From the NCBI RefSeq assembly GCF_043641665.1, contig NC_092181.1, positions 317,501-381,500 on the forward strand: DNA of 64,000 nucleotides, in the 5' to 3' direction. Position numbers and translations under genes: made by a program. Below the pieces are notes generated by a model, which saw only the letters and a program-made list of their open reading frames with translations, was not told where the DNA came from and searched no databases. Source of the stretch: Enoplosus armatus. Its lineage: Eukaryota > Chordata > Actinopteri > Centrarchiformes > Enoplosidae. Positions 1 through 12,905 of this stretch are shown piece after piece (the first letter of the stretch is position 1; each line of letters opens with the position of its first letter).

Positions 1-1866
1 TGGTCTTTTTTTGAGTCTCACCACTTGAAGCGTGTCCTTTCCCTCTGTGCCTGCACTGAGGTGAGACAGCTGCAAAGCTGTGTGTGTCTTTTCATGGCAC
101 AGGTGGAGCTGACAGCAGGCACTGGCAGAAAAACAAGGTTTAACAGTTGGCAGGGCTTGAGAAATCTGTACCAAACACTCACCATGGTCTTAAAGAACAC
201 ACATACACACTGATTTACACAGGCTCATTGATGCACTATTCTAAAATATCACACTCGCATGCACAAACACGCCTATTTGTAAGTAAATGCACATACACTG
301 CCAGAGTCGTGCCCACACACACACTGTTGGGGTCGGCAGAAGCTGTGTATTACGGATCTGACTTCTGATTCTTATATAGCACTGTGGACTGATTATACTT
401 TGTACTGATGCCATTTTCTTTATTACTGCATTTGTATTTCATTATTTAAACCTGTCCTCTTCATATTGTTCATACTTGTCATTGCACATTTTCACATTTT
501 CCTAACTTATTGTTTGGTGTACCTGTTAGTATGTTCTGTTAAACTGAGATGAGAGAGAAAGACTATAAATCTCCTGTCTTGCCTATGTATTTTCTATGAT
601 GTATGGGTCCAATCTCTTCCTCACACACTCCCACACAGCAACTTGAGACCTCTGTTTATTCTTTGTCTTTCCCTCTGCCTTTTTATAGTAGTGAAACAAT
701 GAGAGGTGACTTAATTACAGTATCAGTCAACTATGATTCATAGAGGAAATAAGCATGGAGTGAGCTCTGAAGGTGGCTGGCCAACAGCACCGTGTATTTG
801 CTGTGTTGCCCTTGAGTGATTACTATTATATTATTATTGAAATGGCAAAAAGAGGTTAAATTGCTGTCCGTCAGTCGAAATGTGAGGATGTCTTCGGTGT
901 TATCACATGGGTCCTTTAAGAAGTAAAGCTGTGCATGAACAGTTTGTACAACCATGAAGGTCAAGTGTTTGAATTTGTGTACTATAGTTTGCCCCATTGG
1001 TTAAATACATTGATTTAAGTGCTGCCAATCCGTCATTGCTGACGATGTAGCATATACTTCGTAAGAAGAATGACCTTTTAGTAATGAGAAGTTAGTGTTT
1101 TATTTTATACATCCTGTAGCTCCATTCATTTTGAAATACCATACCATACAGCAGATGCCATTAATGACTGTATGATAAATATATATTTAAAAACAAAATT
1201 CCCATTCCATCTTTTAATTCCAATGGAGGCAGGTTGGTTGATGAGTTATTCTAAGGTGAATCCTACTGCTTATATAGTTATTTAAGCTAAAATATCCTTC
1301 ATAGGCTAAAAAATGCATTTATCGCCTTCAAAACTAATTTTCAAGATCACTTACTGCATAGATTTAACATGCAGGTACACATTCACAATTTCTCACTTAT
1401 GTGATCATGTTAATGGGAAGATAATTGGGGAGATAAACGGTTAGCATGAATCATAACAGGCAATGACTTAACCAGAGACATGTCAATGATTTTAGGTTTA
1501 TTTGCTCTAGTTAATTTGTAAATCTCACAAAAATGTATCTATTTTCTTTTTCATCTGTCTTGCATTTAACTTTGTGATTTTGTGTCATCTGTGTCACTTT
1601 AAGACAGCATGGTTTGGCTTGGGTAAGTTCTTTATCAAACACCCTCAAATTATCGTTGCTCCTGCCACAAAGCTTCAAGCTAATTATGGCTCTATATGTT
1701 TTTACCAACAGATACTGGTGGATAAATGAGTTGGAATTGATTTCCTGTAAAATATTTTACAATGTTTTGCTACTCTTTACTGTCATACTCTTGACATTTA
1801 CTGACTAGGCACTGCTGTTCATTTTCTATATATGCTTGTGTGTGTATGTCAGTGTCTTTATATGCT

Positions 1867-1893
1867 TGTGTGTGTGTGTGTGTGTGTGTGTGT
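1867..1893. repeat. (TG)n microsatellite
   Basis: Pure TG run; a second one lies at 2002-2025. Confidence 0.9.
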
Positions 1894-3134
1894 ATTTGTT
1901 AATGAATAAGCATGACTTTGTGGATGTTGAGATTTAATCCACTGCATATGTGCATACATGTTATTTCATCTCATTGAGAATGTATGACAGTGTACCAGGG
2001 AGTGTGTGTGTGTGTGTGTGTGTGTTGATGTCTGCTCTCTAAAGCTTGTTAGCCTCTGATTGGTGCCTAATCACAACACTGGCATTGTGGTGCAGCCTAT
2101 TACACACACACTCTCACACACGCACATGCACAAATACATACTGATGGAAGAAACACACACTCATATGCACACATATGCACTCGCACTTGCATTTATACAC
2201 AGCTGCATGCACTTAGACACAGACACGCTTGCCCACTCATGCATTTGCCCACAAATATATTCCTCATGTGGAAGCTGCTATTAAACCATATTATAGGTAA
2301 TGAACCAGTCCATATGTCTCCAGTCATTTTCAAAGTGAGAGTCAGAGAGAGAGAGAGCTACACTGCAGCTTTATACTGCTCTACTGAGGCTTTGCCTGCA
2401 TCTTAGTTTTTATTCCACTGTTTTTGTCATATGCAGCGAGTTCTTGTATTAAAGAATATGGGGCTGCCCTGTCTTCAAGACATTAAAGTCAAATGTTTGT
2501 AAAACATCCACTGCCTCCTTATACATTCAAGGCTGTAGTTTTTAAGCCTTGTCCTCAGCCCACTTTCAACGTTGTCATGTCTTTTTCTCAATTCGATGCA
2601 AATTGCTTCCGTCTCTTTGACTTTTTTACCTTCAAATCGACTTTGACTTTACTAAAGCAGCAATTACATCAAAAAGTATATGCAGCACATGGCCAGGATC
2701 AGTGATACAGAGGTCAATAAAAAGGTGGGTTAAATGTAATTTCCCGTATTTAAGGCAAGCAACCACCTACGAACAAGAATAAATTACTTTACATTTTCAG
2801 AAAATCATCCACTCTGTCTCCACTACATACCTGGCAATGATGCATTAGAAATTAGTATGAAGTTTATAGGAATGGAAACACAAGTAGTGCCCCAAAATGA
2901 AATGTAGAAACACACAGTATAAGTGAGTTTATTATACCTTGCCCTCTAGTTTGTCATGAAAAATTGGTACTTAAGGAGTTTAGTTAAAATGTTGAAATTG
3001 AATTGGAACTGACTTTTTCAATACCTGATATTATACCTGAATGATTAGACTGCAAAATTAGACTGCATCATTAATTATAGATCATTACCTGACTAGACTA
3101 TGAAGTCTGGAATATGGCTGCAAAGCTAAAGTCA

Positions 3135-3182
3135 GACACACACACACGCACACGCGTACACACACACACACACGCACACACA
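3135..3182. repeat. (CA)n microsatellite, imperfect
   Basis: CA run broken by CG and TA units. Confidence 0.9.
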
Positions 3183-5200
3183 TCAACATGCTATGTGAGG
3201 AACCCTGGGAGCCCTGAACACCGCCAGTGCTTGTTAGGTGTAGGTAATTAATCATGTAAATTACCTCCTCCTCTGTCGCCCCAGGGACAGATGGAGGGTC
3301 CTATGTTTGCATTTAAGTAGGTGTTCAGCCTCACATTCCTGGTGATTAGCATATAGCTCGGCATATTAAAATACAGTGTACCCTAGATTAGTCAAGCATA
3401 GGTTGGTTTAACTCTGCAGTAGTGTTTTCACTTCAGGGGGAGAAAAAGTGTGAGAGTATCAATATAGGAGGGTGAAATGGACAAGAGATGCAAAGGATGT
3501 GTGCAGAGTACTCAGCAGTAAGACTACACAAAGTACACATTTTTATTAAAAAAAACACAAAAAAGTTCTACCCCTATGGAAATGTACTATAGGCATAGTC
3601 AGGGGAAAACAATTGGTTAAAACACTAGTTGTAGTCTGTATCTGCTAAAACACGTTCCTAATGTGGTTACTGCACTGGTATTTTTTAAGTGTGTTTCCAT
3701 CAAAACTGTGAACATATGGAGGTGAACATATGGCATCACTGCCTTCATACATTATTTTGTTCACTATGTACCATTGTGAATATGTGCACATAGGTTTGTA
3801 AAGATAAGTGAAAAGGTTTTTGAAACATCTAGAAATGAAGGTAATTTATATTCCATTTCTAAATTCACTGTTATTTTACAAAGTAAACTTCACAGTCTCT
3901 AAAACACACAAACGCAGTAACATTTGGTCACTATTCTTTTCATTTAAGTTGACATATTCATTCTCTAGCCTGCATGTTTCACCCAGTTTCGTCAAAGTTC
4001 ACATGCTGTCAGTAAGTAAAACATCAGAATCAGTCAGAAATCTCTTTAATTCAAAGACTCAGGAATCTCTCAACAATTTTTTCTCACTTTAAATAAACCT
4101 TTGCACTCTGTCTCTGCTGCCAACTAAAGAGAGATTCTGCAATTTTATTCCTGCTATTGTACGGTGCTAATGTTGTGCCACATTTCACCATTTCACCACA
4201 TTTGTTGTCACATTGTCATTTTGGAGAAGGCTGTATTATTTCCATTCTCTATTCCCTTTCTGCTAAGTAATCATTTGGCAACGACGTCTCTGTCTCTATT
4301 CTATGTGAAGAGAATAAAGCTAAATCCTTAGGTGGCTGAGCATTTTGCCCTCTTTGTCTCCCCATTCATGCTTTGATGCAACCTGCCCCACCACCAAAAC
4401 ATTTGGCAGAGAAGTCAGTATGGCTATTCAATAAAACACATAACAGAACAAAAACAAAGTATCAAGGTGCAGTTTTATTGATATTTCCCCCACGTTGGCA
4501 TACAGTCTCAATTGGCTTTACAGGTTCCACAGTTTGCACTGTTGTTAAAAATACAACACAATCAAATCAGTCAAACATGGTATCTACCGAGTCCTGTTCT
4601 GGACATCAGGGTTTCTGTTTGGTCCTATAAAACCCATAATTCACTAACTGCAAAGACAGGCATCACTAAATTCTTAATATGTGAGGGTGTATGCAACACA
4701 CTTCAACTGCTCCCCAAAACAATTGAAAATGTCACTAATGACCTAAGACCTAAGTTGGAACAGGTTTATTGCAAAAGACCAGAAAACCTTGTTTCCCCTA
4801 GCAGCTGCAGATCATGCTGTGGAAGAGGAATTGAGCTGTTTTTCATATTTTTTCTCTGAAGGAAAGTAAAGTGCTGTATACAGTGGATCAAGGCCATTTA
4901 GAAGTAAGGAGAAACACATAAGGAGATTTTACTTTTGTAGTTTATACTGATGCAGGTGACTTCAATTAATTCTGGGACCAACAACCAGTTTGGTCCTTCA
5001 CCATTTAATGATATACAGTATAAACAAGTGGTAGTATTTTAAAATACATTCTATGATGGACTGAAGGCCAGCACAGAAATTTGAGAACTGAAATAATGTG
5101 CTTAGTTTTCTGTTGTAAGTTGTGAGGACTCTGAATGAGCTTTGGCTTTCAGACAGAGAGACCTAAGAATTGCTTTACTTTAGTACGAAGCCCCCTCATG

Positions 5201-5326
5201 TGTAAATCTGTACTCTTGGTTTACAAATCCATGCACACGGTTTACAAACTGTGCTCTCGGATTCATAATCCGTGCCCATGTATTTGTGAACTGTGCACAC
5301 AGATTTGCAAACGACTGCATCCCCCA
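5201..5326. repeat. Diverged 21-bp tandem array, six units
   Basis: The units start at 5201, 5222, 5243, 5264, 5285 and 5306, each 21 bp. They share a (T)TACAAATC/CTGTGC core and a GG(A/T)TT end. Because the period is a multiple of three, the forward frame shows a 7-residue rhythm (CKSVLLV, YKSMHTV, YKLCSRI and so on). I read this as a by-product rather than a protein. Confidence 0.7.
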
Positions 5327-5367
5327 GTCAAATTTATCTAGATATAAGGGTAGATTTAATGCTTTAA

Positions 5368-5573
5368 CCTCCTAAGACCTGGCATCCACATGCATGGACA
5401 TCACATGTTGGGTTATACCATAATACTTAATTCTGCTTATATGGAAATTCAAAATTGTCCCTGTATGTGGAACTACATCATGTCAAAAGATGATGCTTAG
5501 TTTTTATACTTATCAGGTCCCAATAAGCCCAAATAGCAAAGAGAAATTAAGATAGAGCTTGGGTCTAAGGAGG
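5368..5573. mobile_element. Short inverted-repeat (MITE-like) element nested in the 5176-5740 element
   Basis: CCTCCTAAGACC at 5368-5379 is mirrored by GGTCTAAGGAGG at 5562-5573 (11 of 12 pairs), enclosing about 180 bp with no coding potential. It sits between the 21-bp array and the right arm of the outer element, which suggests later insertion. The family is not identified. Confidence 0.6.
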
Positions 5574-6608
5574 ATATTGTGTTTTGCAATGGACGTTTCA
5601 TGGCTTGTTGTGTTTATTGTGCTTTTCACTCCAAAACCAACCTCCATGAGCACAATTTACACGGTTTATTAAACCGAGATTTCAGATTTACACATGGCTC
5701 TTTTTTTTGATGACCCCAGGGGGTTCCATACTTTAGCCTAAAACATTATGAATTTAATTTTTTATGTTTTTTCAGCATGAATTCTCTAATTTTGCTGCAT
5801 TTTATGGGGTCAAGAGACTGCTTTTGTTATTTTTCACTTTCAATCTACAAATGCACAGTTTCATCTTGAGTTTTAGCCTTGGGGAGCCAAGCTAAGCACT
5901 GACCTTTAGCCTTTCTTTATTCCTAACAAAAGATATTTGTTAGAGGGAGAGATATTTTGGCACATCTAGTCATTGATGTTCAGAGTTGTTTTTATAATTG
6001 TAATGCAACACAAAAAGCTAGAAAAAATGTAGAGGAACCTTTAGTGAATTGATGCCCTTGATAAAAGTATAATAATTATAATAATATACTTGGGAAGCCT
6101 ATTTCTATTATTTATAGACTGATTCTGACTTCATCTTTCTGTTGTTTTAAGTGTAAAATCCCAACAGTCTTCAGTGTTTGGTATGAATAATATTCTAACT
6201 TTTAGTGAAAGGCTGCTGTGCTTCACACACATTTTCATTAGTCTCATAGCAACAGCAGGAGCTACTACCAGTAATCTCCCTGAGCATCTGTTTAGTGCTG
6301 CTGGCCGAAAAGAGGTACCTGGAGGGTACACAGGTTATCTCCCACATCCATTTCAAAACATGGGGAAATATGGATAATTTGGTTTTAGTGTGGAGTTTAA
6401 TCAGGGAAGAACGATCAAGGGAGGGAAGATACAGAGAGAGGAATGAGGCAAAGAATGGAGGATGCGAGTAAGCAAACAGGAAGCAGAGAACTAAGGAAGG
6501 AAGGAAATGAGGATATAAAGGACATGTCTCAAGGCTTGCATCAGCATCCATGAGGGCGCTTTCTCCTCGCTCTCTTTACAGCGCCAGATGGCCTTAGTCT
6601 TTAATCAC

Positions 6609-6609
<1 letters not shown>

Positions 6610-6640
<31 letters not shown>
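6610..6640. repeat. (GT)n microsatellite
   Basis: Pure GT run. Confidence 0.9.
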
Positions 6641-6641
<1 letters not shown>

Positions 6642-7727
6642 CTGTGTCAGAGAAGTGCAAGTATGTGCCTGAAGCATCTTAGTATCTGTGTGTGTGTCTA
6701 CCTGGGTGCAACATCTAATTAAGTGCATGTGTTTGTGTGTCAGGACTTGGTTTTATGTTGTTTTCATTTAAGACCTAACAGAATCCCTTTTCACCAGTAA
6801 CAGCACTAATGGAGCTGTTAACACGGGGAGTTCGCAGGATGGCTCATTTAAAAAAACTGAGATGTGATCTTTTTATTAGACTTTTAAAGTGTGTGTTGTT
6901 GCATGTGTCTGCTTTTGACCATTAACCTGTAAAAATGGCAATTTGGCAGGCAGTTGTTCTGGTTACAAACCAGCAATTGGACTGACAATGTTAACAGCTG
7001 TATTATATTGTTTAGACTCTCGTATCCATTAAGTAGTTTAATGTGCGTTTGATTGTGTCTGGACTGTTATGGCCACCGTGACAGTGAGTGTGTGTCTGGT
7101 CCGTTATGATTGCCACGGCTGGAATACCAGCAAAGCATTAAAGACCTGGAAGAATAAGCTAATGAAATAGTTCTATATCCGCTGCATGCTGAAGGGTAAC
7201 ATCATGCAAATGAATGTTGCACAAATGGACCATTGATGGTCAATAAAAACACTGAAGCACACATTCACTCACAGTGTTGCTTACACACGATGAGTCTACA
7301 GCTGGTAAGCTAGTGAACTAGCTAACACACAGAGAACATCATGTACCTGTCCAGGCATGGAAACCATACATACAGTAACAATAATTATTGGTGAGTACTT
7401 GTGCTTTTAACAACCCTCTTTTAGGCACCCTCTTATTTGTGCATAAGCCTAAAAATGACCAATGATCCAAATTAACTGCTCTTGAGCACTATTGATTACA
7501 GTCAGTTCTGGTCTCTTCAACTCAGAAGCAGGTGAAGTGATACTGAGCCAAATTTATAGTTTTTTTGTTTTTTTGTCACAGTGATATTGGAATCTTAAAA
7601 TGATTTACACAGATAGTGTTTTTCAAAACAATACGTATAATTTTCAAATCAAGTGAAGATTCAACCAGATGCCATCCCAAATAAAGTGATAAAGCCCCCT
7701 CCTGGTGCGTAGTGGGGCCGCTGCTTG

Positions 7728-8103
7728 TTAAAGGTGCCCTATGGTGTTTTTTGGAAACAAAGTTACATTTACATTCACTGTTTCTCAGCCAAATACATTG
7801 TGTAACCTTGAGGCCTAGTAAAGGCGTATTTGTGGAGCCTATTTTAGGAAGAATTTGTAACCTGCATTGTTTACATTCATGTTTGGTTGGTAGCAGACTT
7901 ATTCTTCTGGGCTACATTGCTACATTTCTTGGCACGTTACCACCTCCAACTGTTGATCAGTGAAATAGCCAGAAACCATCGGCGTGGCTGTATATTGCCT
8001 CGCCTGCGTCGCGCATCTCGTGCATGAGATACAAACAAAGGGGGACTCACTAATACATTAGACATAGCCCTAGTGGTGAAAAGCCCCACAGGATACCTTT
8101 TAA
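7728..8103. mobile_element. TTAA-flanked MITE, family A
   Basis: TTAA at 7728-7731 and 8100-8103 brackets inverted ends: AGGTGCCCTATGG on the left, and AGGTATCCTGTGG as the reverse complement of the right (10 of 13 positions). The inside is non-coding but locally CpG-rich (about 7980-8030), unlike its surroundings. A TTAA target duplication is typical of piggyBac-type transposition; the class assignment is inference. A fragment of the same family lies at about 17995-18125. Confidence 0.7.
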
Positions 8104-8209
8104 GGGTCAAGCATTTTTGATAATGATAAACATCTGTGACTACTAGACAGTGTACAGTATACAATATTGCATAAACAATACACATTTTAAATTCTTACTG
8201 ATGTATTTG

Positions 8210-8210
<1 letters not shown>

Positions 8211-8256
<46 letters not shown>
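8211..8256. repeat. (CA)n microsatellite
   Basis: Pure CA over 46 bp, first of the cluster running to 9050. Confidence 0.95.
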
Positions 8257-8258
<2 letters not shown>

Positions 8259-8403
8259 GTTCCCTCTATGCAGCGAGCCTACAGCTGGTTAACTGGCATC
8301 TCTCGTATGTTATGTGGTATTTTATATGAAACTGACTGAATTGCACACACATATACTACAGATGTTGACTGTGTAATGAAGCAACCTCCTCTACACATAC
8401 ACT

Positions 8404-8466
<63 letters not shown>
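8404..8466. repeat. (CA)n microsatellite, one interruption
   Basis: CA run with a single CATACA interruption near 8429. Confidence 0.95.
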
Positions 8467-8468
<2 letters not shown>

Positions 8469-8808
8469 GCCAGACTAGTGGATGCCAGCATGTTTTAACC
8501 CTGGGGCTCTGCTGGTGAGTAGACAGAACAGAAGGAGAGAGAGAGAGTAAAGCAAGAGAAGGGGAGAGGGAAGCCAATACAGGTAGAGTGAGGAAAAGAA
8601 CAAGAGGGCAAGAAACACATGGCAAGAGATGATGGTGCAAAACAAGAAAAATAAAGAGCAGAGATCGGCAGTGTGAGAGAAGTGAGTCAGAGGGACAGAG
8701 GCAGAGAGGAAAAGATGCGATGTAGAGCATGCAGCTGACCCTGAGCTGGGCTGCATTTGTAGTCAGAGAAACAGAAAGGAGGAGACAGCTGCTGGGAGAG
8801 ACAGATGG

Positions 8809-8810
<2 letters not shown>

Positions 8811-8879
<69 letters not shown>
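8811..8879. repeat. Compound (CA)n(GA)n microsatellite
   Basis: CA to about 8852, then GA to 8879 with no spacer. Confidence 0.95.
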
Positions 8880-8880
<1 letters not shown>

Positions 8881-9003
8881 TTTGTGATGAATTGTATGTT
8901 GCTGACCCTGGGCTGGGCTGAGCTGGTCCAGTCTGGCACATTTTGACCACAGAAAGACAGATGTCCGGGATGACTGCCAACTACGTACATCTGATAGGAG
9001 AGG

Positions 9004-9049
9004 GTGTGTGTGTGTGTGTGTGCGTGTGCGTGTGCGTGTGCGTGTGTGT
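9004..9049. repeat. (GT)n microsatellite with GTGTGC units
   Basis: GT run with regularly spaced C substitutions (GTGTGC repeated about four times), a higher-order six-base period. Confidence 0.9.
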
Positions 9050-11576
9050 TGGTGGGTGTGAAGGGCTGTGGGCGAGGGGGAGACTTATGTTTGGAGAAGC
9101 AAGGTCTTACCTGAGAAAAAACCTCTGCTACACAGGAAGCTGAATGTTTTTCTTCACATTTTGCTTTAATTAAATGCAATACAGCCAGCATGAATAACCT
9201 TAATTAAACATAGCATTAAATAGGGAACTTGAACTTCTTGAAAAACAGAGACAAGATTGATCCCTCACTCATAGATCTCATATGCCTATTAAAAATCCCT
9301 ACTATAATCAAAAGTTTCATATTAGCAATGGATGAAATGGCATGTGTGATGTGGAAGGTGTTGCCCATATTGATGAAAACACAGATAATTATGATCCGAC
9401 TCTGATCCTACTCAGTAACAAGACACAGCAAAATAATATTATATGTTGCCTGGATGTAAAACATATGCTTGGCTGATGGATTTTTTCATCTACCAGTCCC
9501 CTTGACCGGCGAGTCAAAAAGTAAATTTCGGACACTCCACAGCAGGAAGCTGTTTTCTGCAATAAACTGATATTGCCATTACAAGGGGCCAAAAAATTCA
9601 ATTAATGTAGGTTTAAGTAATGATACCATTTTGAGGAACCCCTTAAAAAGACCAAGGCAAGAGTCTAATCTGAGGAAAGTGTCAAAAGTGCCACCATAGT
9701 GTTTAAATGGCAGGCAATTGTTTAATGAGCACTAAAGAACAAAGCAAGAATGAAGAAAGAGTGAGGAATAGCAGGGGTGTGGATGGATGGGCAGAGAAAG
9801 GCTGCTCCGAATGGTTCCAACAAAATCAGGGAGAAAGAGAGAAATAACAAAGAAAGGTACAGGATCCTTGCCTCCTGCCTTCTTACTTTGTCCATCTCTG
9901 TACCTCTTTTGTGCCTAAGAATCCCTCTTTGATGAAAACGAGTGGTCAGCAGAGAGTAACAGGGGTGTACCCATCTGCTGCCCATCCCCTCCATCCATCT
10001 CTCTTTCTCTCTCCCTCTTTTCACCCTCCATAACTCTCTCAGCCCAATCAGTTTCACTTCTATCCAGCCAATAGCTCTATTCTGCCCGGCAAAAGTCTCA
10101 TCATCATTATCCCTTTCTCTCCTCCAGCCCTCTATTTCATTTTGCCCTCCATCTGTCCATCTCCTATTTTCCGTTCTATCTCAATCTCCTCTCTTCTCTG
10201 CTCTTTTTTTGTCTTGTGCCAGGTCCTCATCCAGGGTACCAGCTGCGACCCCTGCAGCCCTACCTCCTCTCCTCTGTGCCAAGCTTTGGGTCTTTTTTCT
10301 AATGAGAGATGGAAAGACAGGGAGAGAGGAGGGATGGCTAAAAAGGGAGAGGAGGCAAATGAATCAAAGATCACATTTCCATTTGGCGACACTGAATACT
10401 TGTGTGAAAAATTCCATGTTGAGAGGATGATGAGGGACCAAGCAGTAGTGAAATTGTGAATCTTTGGAAAGATAACTTATAACACATAACACATACTGTA
10501 GCTTTGTTTGTACTGCTGACAATTTTCCAACACATATTGTGCCATAGGATTTAGAACAAAGGATGCAGGAGAGAGAAAGAGAGATGACAAAAAATTAGTT
10601 CATTTGAATACTTTGAATGAAAAGGGACAACAAAAAAAAAGACTTGCTGTAGTTCATTGCTTTGCTGGGCGCAAGTAAAGATTGGTTGGTGTTGGTGATA
10701 GGATGAAAAAAACCCACCAAAATGTCAATGATTCCAACTGAAATCACATTTTGTCATCCTTTTTGTATTATTAAAAAGAAGAAAAAAGGTCTTTGGGGAA
10801 ATATCAGAAATGCTCCATCTCGTCTCAGCCGGCTGGAGGGGCGTGTCGGTGTCTGTGTTTGATTGACAGCAGCTGACAGGCCGCCAGAGTGCCGGTGTTA
10901 CACTGTGGGGAACGAGAGACAAAGTAAACAAACTTGTGCTGTAGCCTACGTGACACAGACAGCGTGCTGTTAGTGGTATTGAAGAGTACGGACCACACCG
11001 GCATCTAAATGGACCAAAGTGACATTTGCATGTTTGTATGCTGGTTAATGTGCTGCAGCTGAGCAGCTAATCAGCTATCTCGCCTGCAAACTGACATTAG
11101 CAGAGAACTTCTCCCAGGTGAATGTTTGTTTGGTCTCTCGTTCAACAAGCTATGGTGCAGGACAAGACGTGTGTTCATGTTTGTAAGTTAGATAAGAAGG
11201 AGACTTTAGCAGGAAAGCTAATGTGGTTGTAGTTCTGAGTCTGGCTCTTGTGTTGTGTAGCTGCTGTCTGGCTCAGTGTGACGTTACTGCTTTATGCAAG
11301 ATTTGATTGGCTGTATCGAAATAGTCTCTCTGTAGACATATAATGTACCGGTATTCTGTTGAATTACTGCAAAACGACATATAAAATAAATTTCTCTTTG
11401 TTGGTTTCTGATTTTTTCTCAAAGAAGAACACAGGACAAGTCATTTACAGAGCAGACATGTGCTGTAGCAGACAAACAAATTTAGTTTCACTTGAATTTT
11501 TAATTCTATTTAACTGAAACCCTCTCTCAAAAGATTAGATTAGATAAGAAGATATTGTGTATATTTGTTATTCAGT

Positions 11577-11920
11577 TTAAAGTCCCATTGTAGTCTTTGT
11601 AATTTCAGTTTACAACATATCTCTTACATATGACTGATATGTGTTTACTAATTGCACCCCCAAATACAAAGCATTTATTTTCACCATAAAAAGTCCTGCT
11701 TGTGAGAAGTGAGGCCGTCACAGCGGAAGGCTGCACTTGCAGGCAGCTGATAAAATAACTCTACTGACATCTTACTTCTCCACAATTGTTGACATTAAAT
11801 GTTTAATTCCTCTTGAACAATAACCTAACACCACATTAAAAAGTATTGACTTGCAGTACAATGTGGCGGAAATTATTTTTAACCTTCAAAACTAAGATTT
11901 TCACTGCAGGGGAGCTTTAA
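11577..11920. mobile_element. TTAA-flanked MITE, family B
   Basis: TTAA at 11577-11580 and 11917-11920 encloses ends reading AGTCCCATTGTAG on the left and AGCTCCCCTGCAG as the reverse complement of the right. The terminal match is weaker than in the other TTAA elements. The interior is non-coding. The GC-richer stretch upstream (about 10800-11340) may be another repeat, but I could not define its ends. Confidence 0.5.
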
Positions 11921-12829
11921 GCTGATTCCCTGACCATAGCAGGGATGTGTAACAACTGTCTAGTATGTTTTCTAAGGGACAGACAACACTGAACAGGGAT
12001 GTTATGTCTTAATTCCATTCAATCGACTTCCACTGAGGATGTTGTTTGTGCCGTCAACAATAAGAGATAGCTTTTTGACAAGTAGTAAAGCTGCTTTGAA
12101 CTGATCCATCACGGACAAATCAACTGTAATTCTGAATGAACACAGTTTACATTCTTACAAAAGCATGATGCTTTATGTTTTTACCATATCATGTAACTGT
12201 AACTGATGAGGACTCCTAGGTGACAGACCAAAACATTGTTGACCCTGAAAACATACATTTAATGATGTAGGAAAGCAGCCCTAAGGACAAAGTACTCCAG
12301 TAAATCTGAAAAAAGCAATTGTATCATGGTAAACAAGAGTTTACTAATAACACAAAATGACACAAGGAATAATTCTCAGGAGGGAATCCAAACTGTCAAA
12401 CTGAACTCTCTTTGACAGCCCAAACATACTGTCTAAAACAATAACCAAGCAAGGCCAAGACTAGATTGGATCTTTAACAAGGGACTGAAAGGGGTCTGAG
12501 ATTAGCTTCATAAAGTCTTGACCCCTAAACTGTCACAGTCATAGATAGGTTTGATAAAAATTGACATAATGGCAGGGAGGGAATGAGTCTGTTAAGGGAG
12601 ATGAGAGACAGTTACAGAGAGATTGGGTGGAGAAGTGTTGGTCAGCTGTTTGCTAGGTAGGACGAAAGGATGAGGGACGTGCAGCTGAACATGTATACCA
12701 GATGCTGTGAGGTGTCAAAAATGTACACAATTAAGGTAAGCAAGCAAACTCACCCTCTCAAAATATTCTGTAGCTTTTAAAGACCCAAACACTGCCAGGG
12801 TTGTAGTAGCAATCCTTACTGGAGCCACT

Positions 12830-12905
12830 CATGAAACTTCCTTGGATAAAAGCATCCATAACATTACATTTGTTAAATGGTATACATATACACATAAAAA
12901 TAAAT
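12830..12905 (+). mobile_element. Retroelement 3' tail (LINE/SINE type)
   Basis: A CTTGGATAAAAGCATC-type motif is followed by a TTTGTTAAATGG stretch and then an A/T-rich (AAAT)n tail. This is the form of 3' end seen on many fish non-LTR retroelements. Only the tail is recognisable. Confidence 0.45.

Larger units (their letters stand above)
5176..5740. mobile_element. Composite non-autonomous DNA element with long imperfect terminal inverted repeats
   Basis: The left side (about 5178-5231) and the reverse complement of the right side (about 5661-5738) share an ordered series of blocks: an AGTAYG-type block, CCCCCT, CATGTGTAAATCTG, then GGTTTA. This gives an imperfect inverted repeat over roughly 50 bp or more. 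Inside lie a 21-bp tandem array next to the left arm and a second, smaller inverted-repeat element. No transposase frame is present. The exact ends and target-site duplication are not clear. Confidence 0.6.

Noticed and set aside
8356..9191. Open frames of 93-163 residues on the minus strand rich in VCVCVC, SLSLSL or HTHTHT
   Set aside because: They are translations of CA/GT and GA microsatellites, with no conserved domain and overlapping frames all open.
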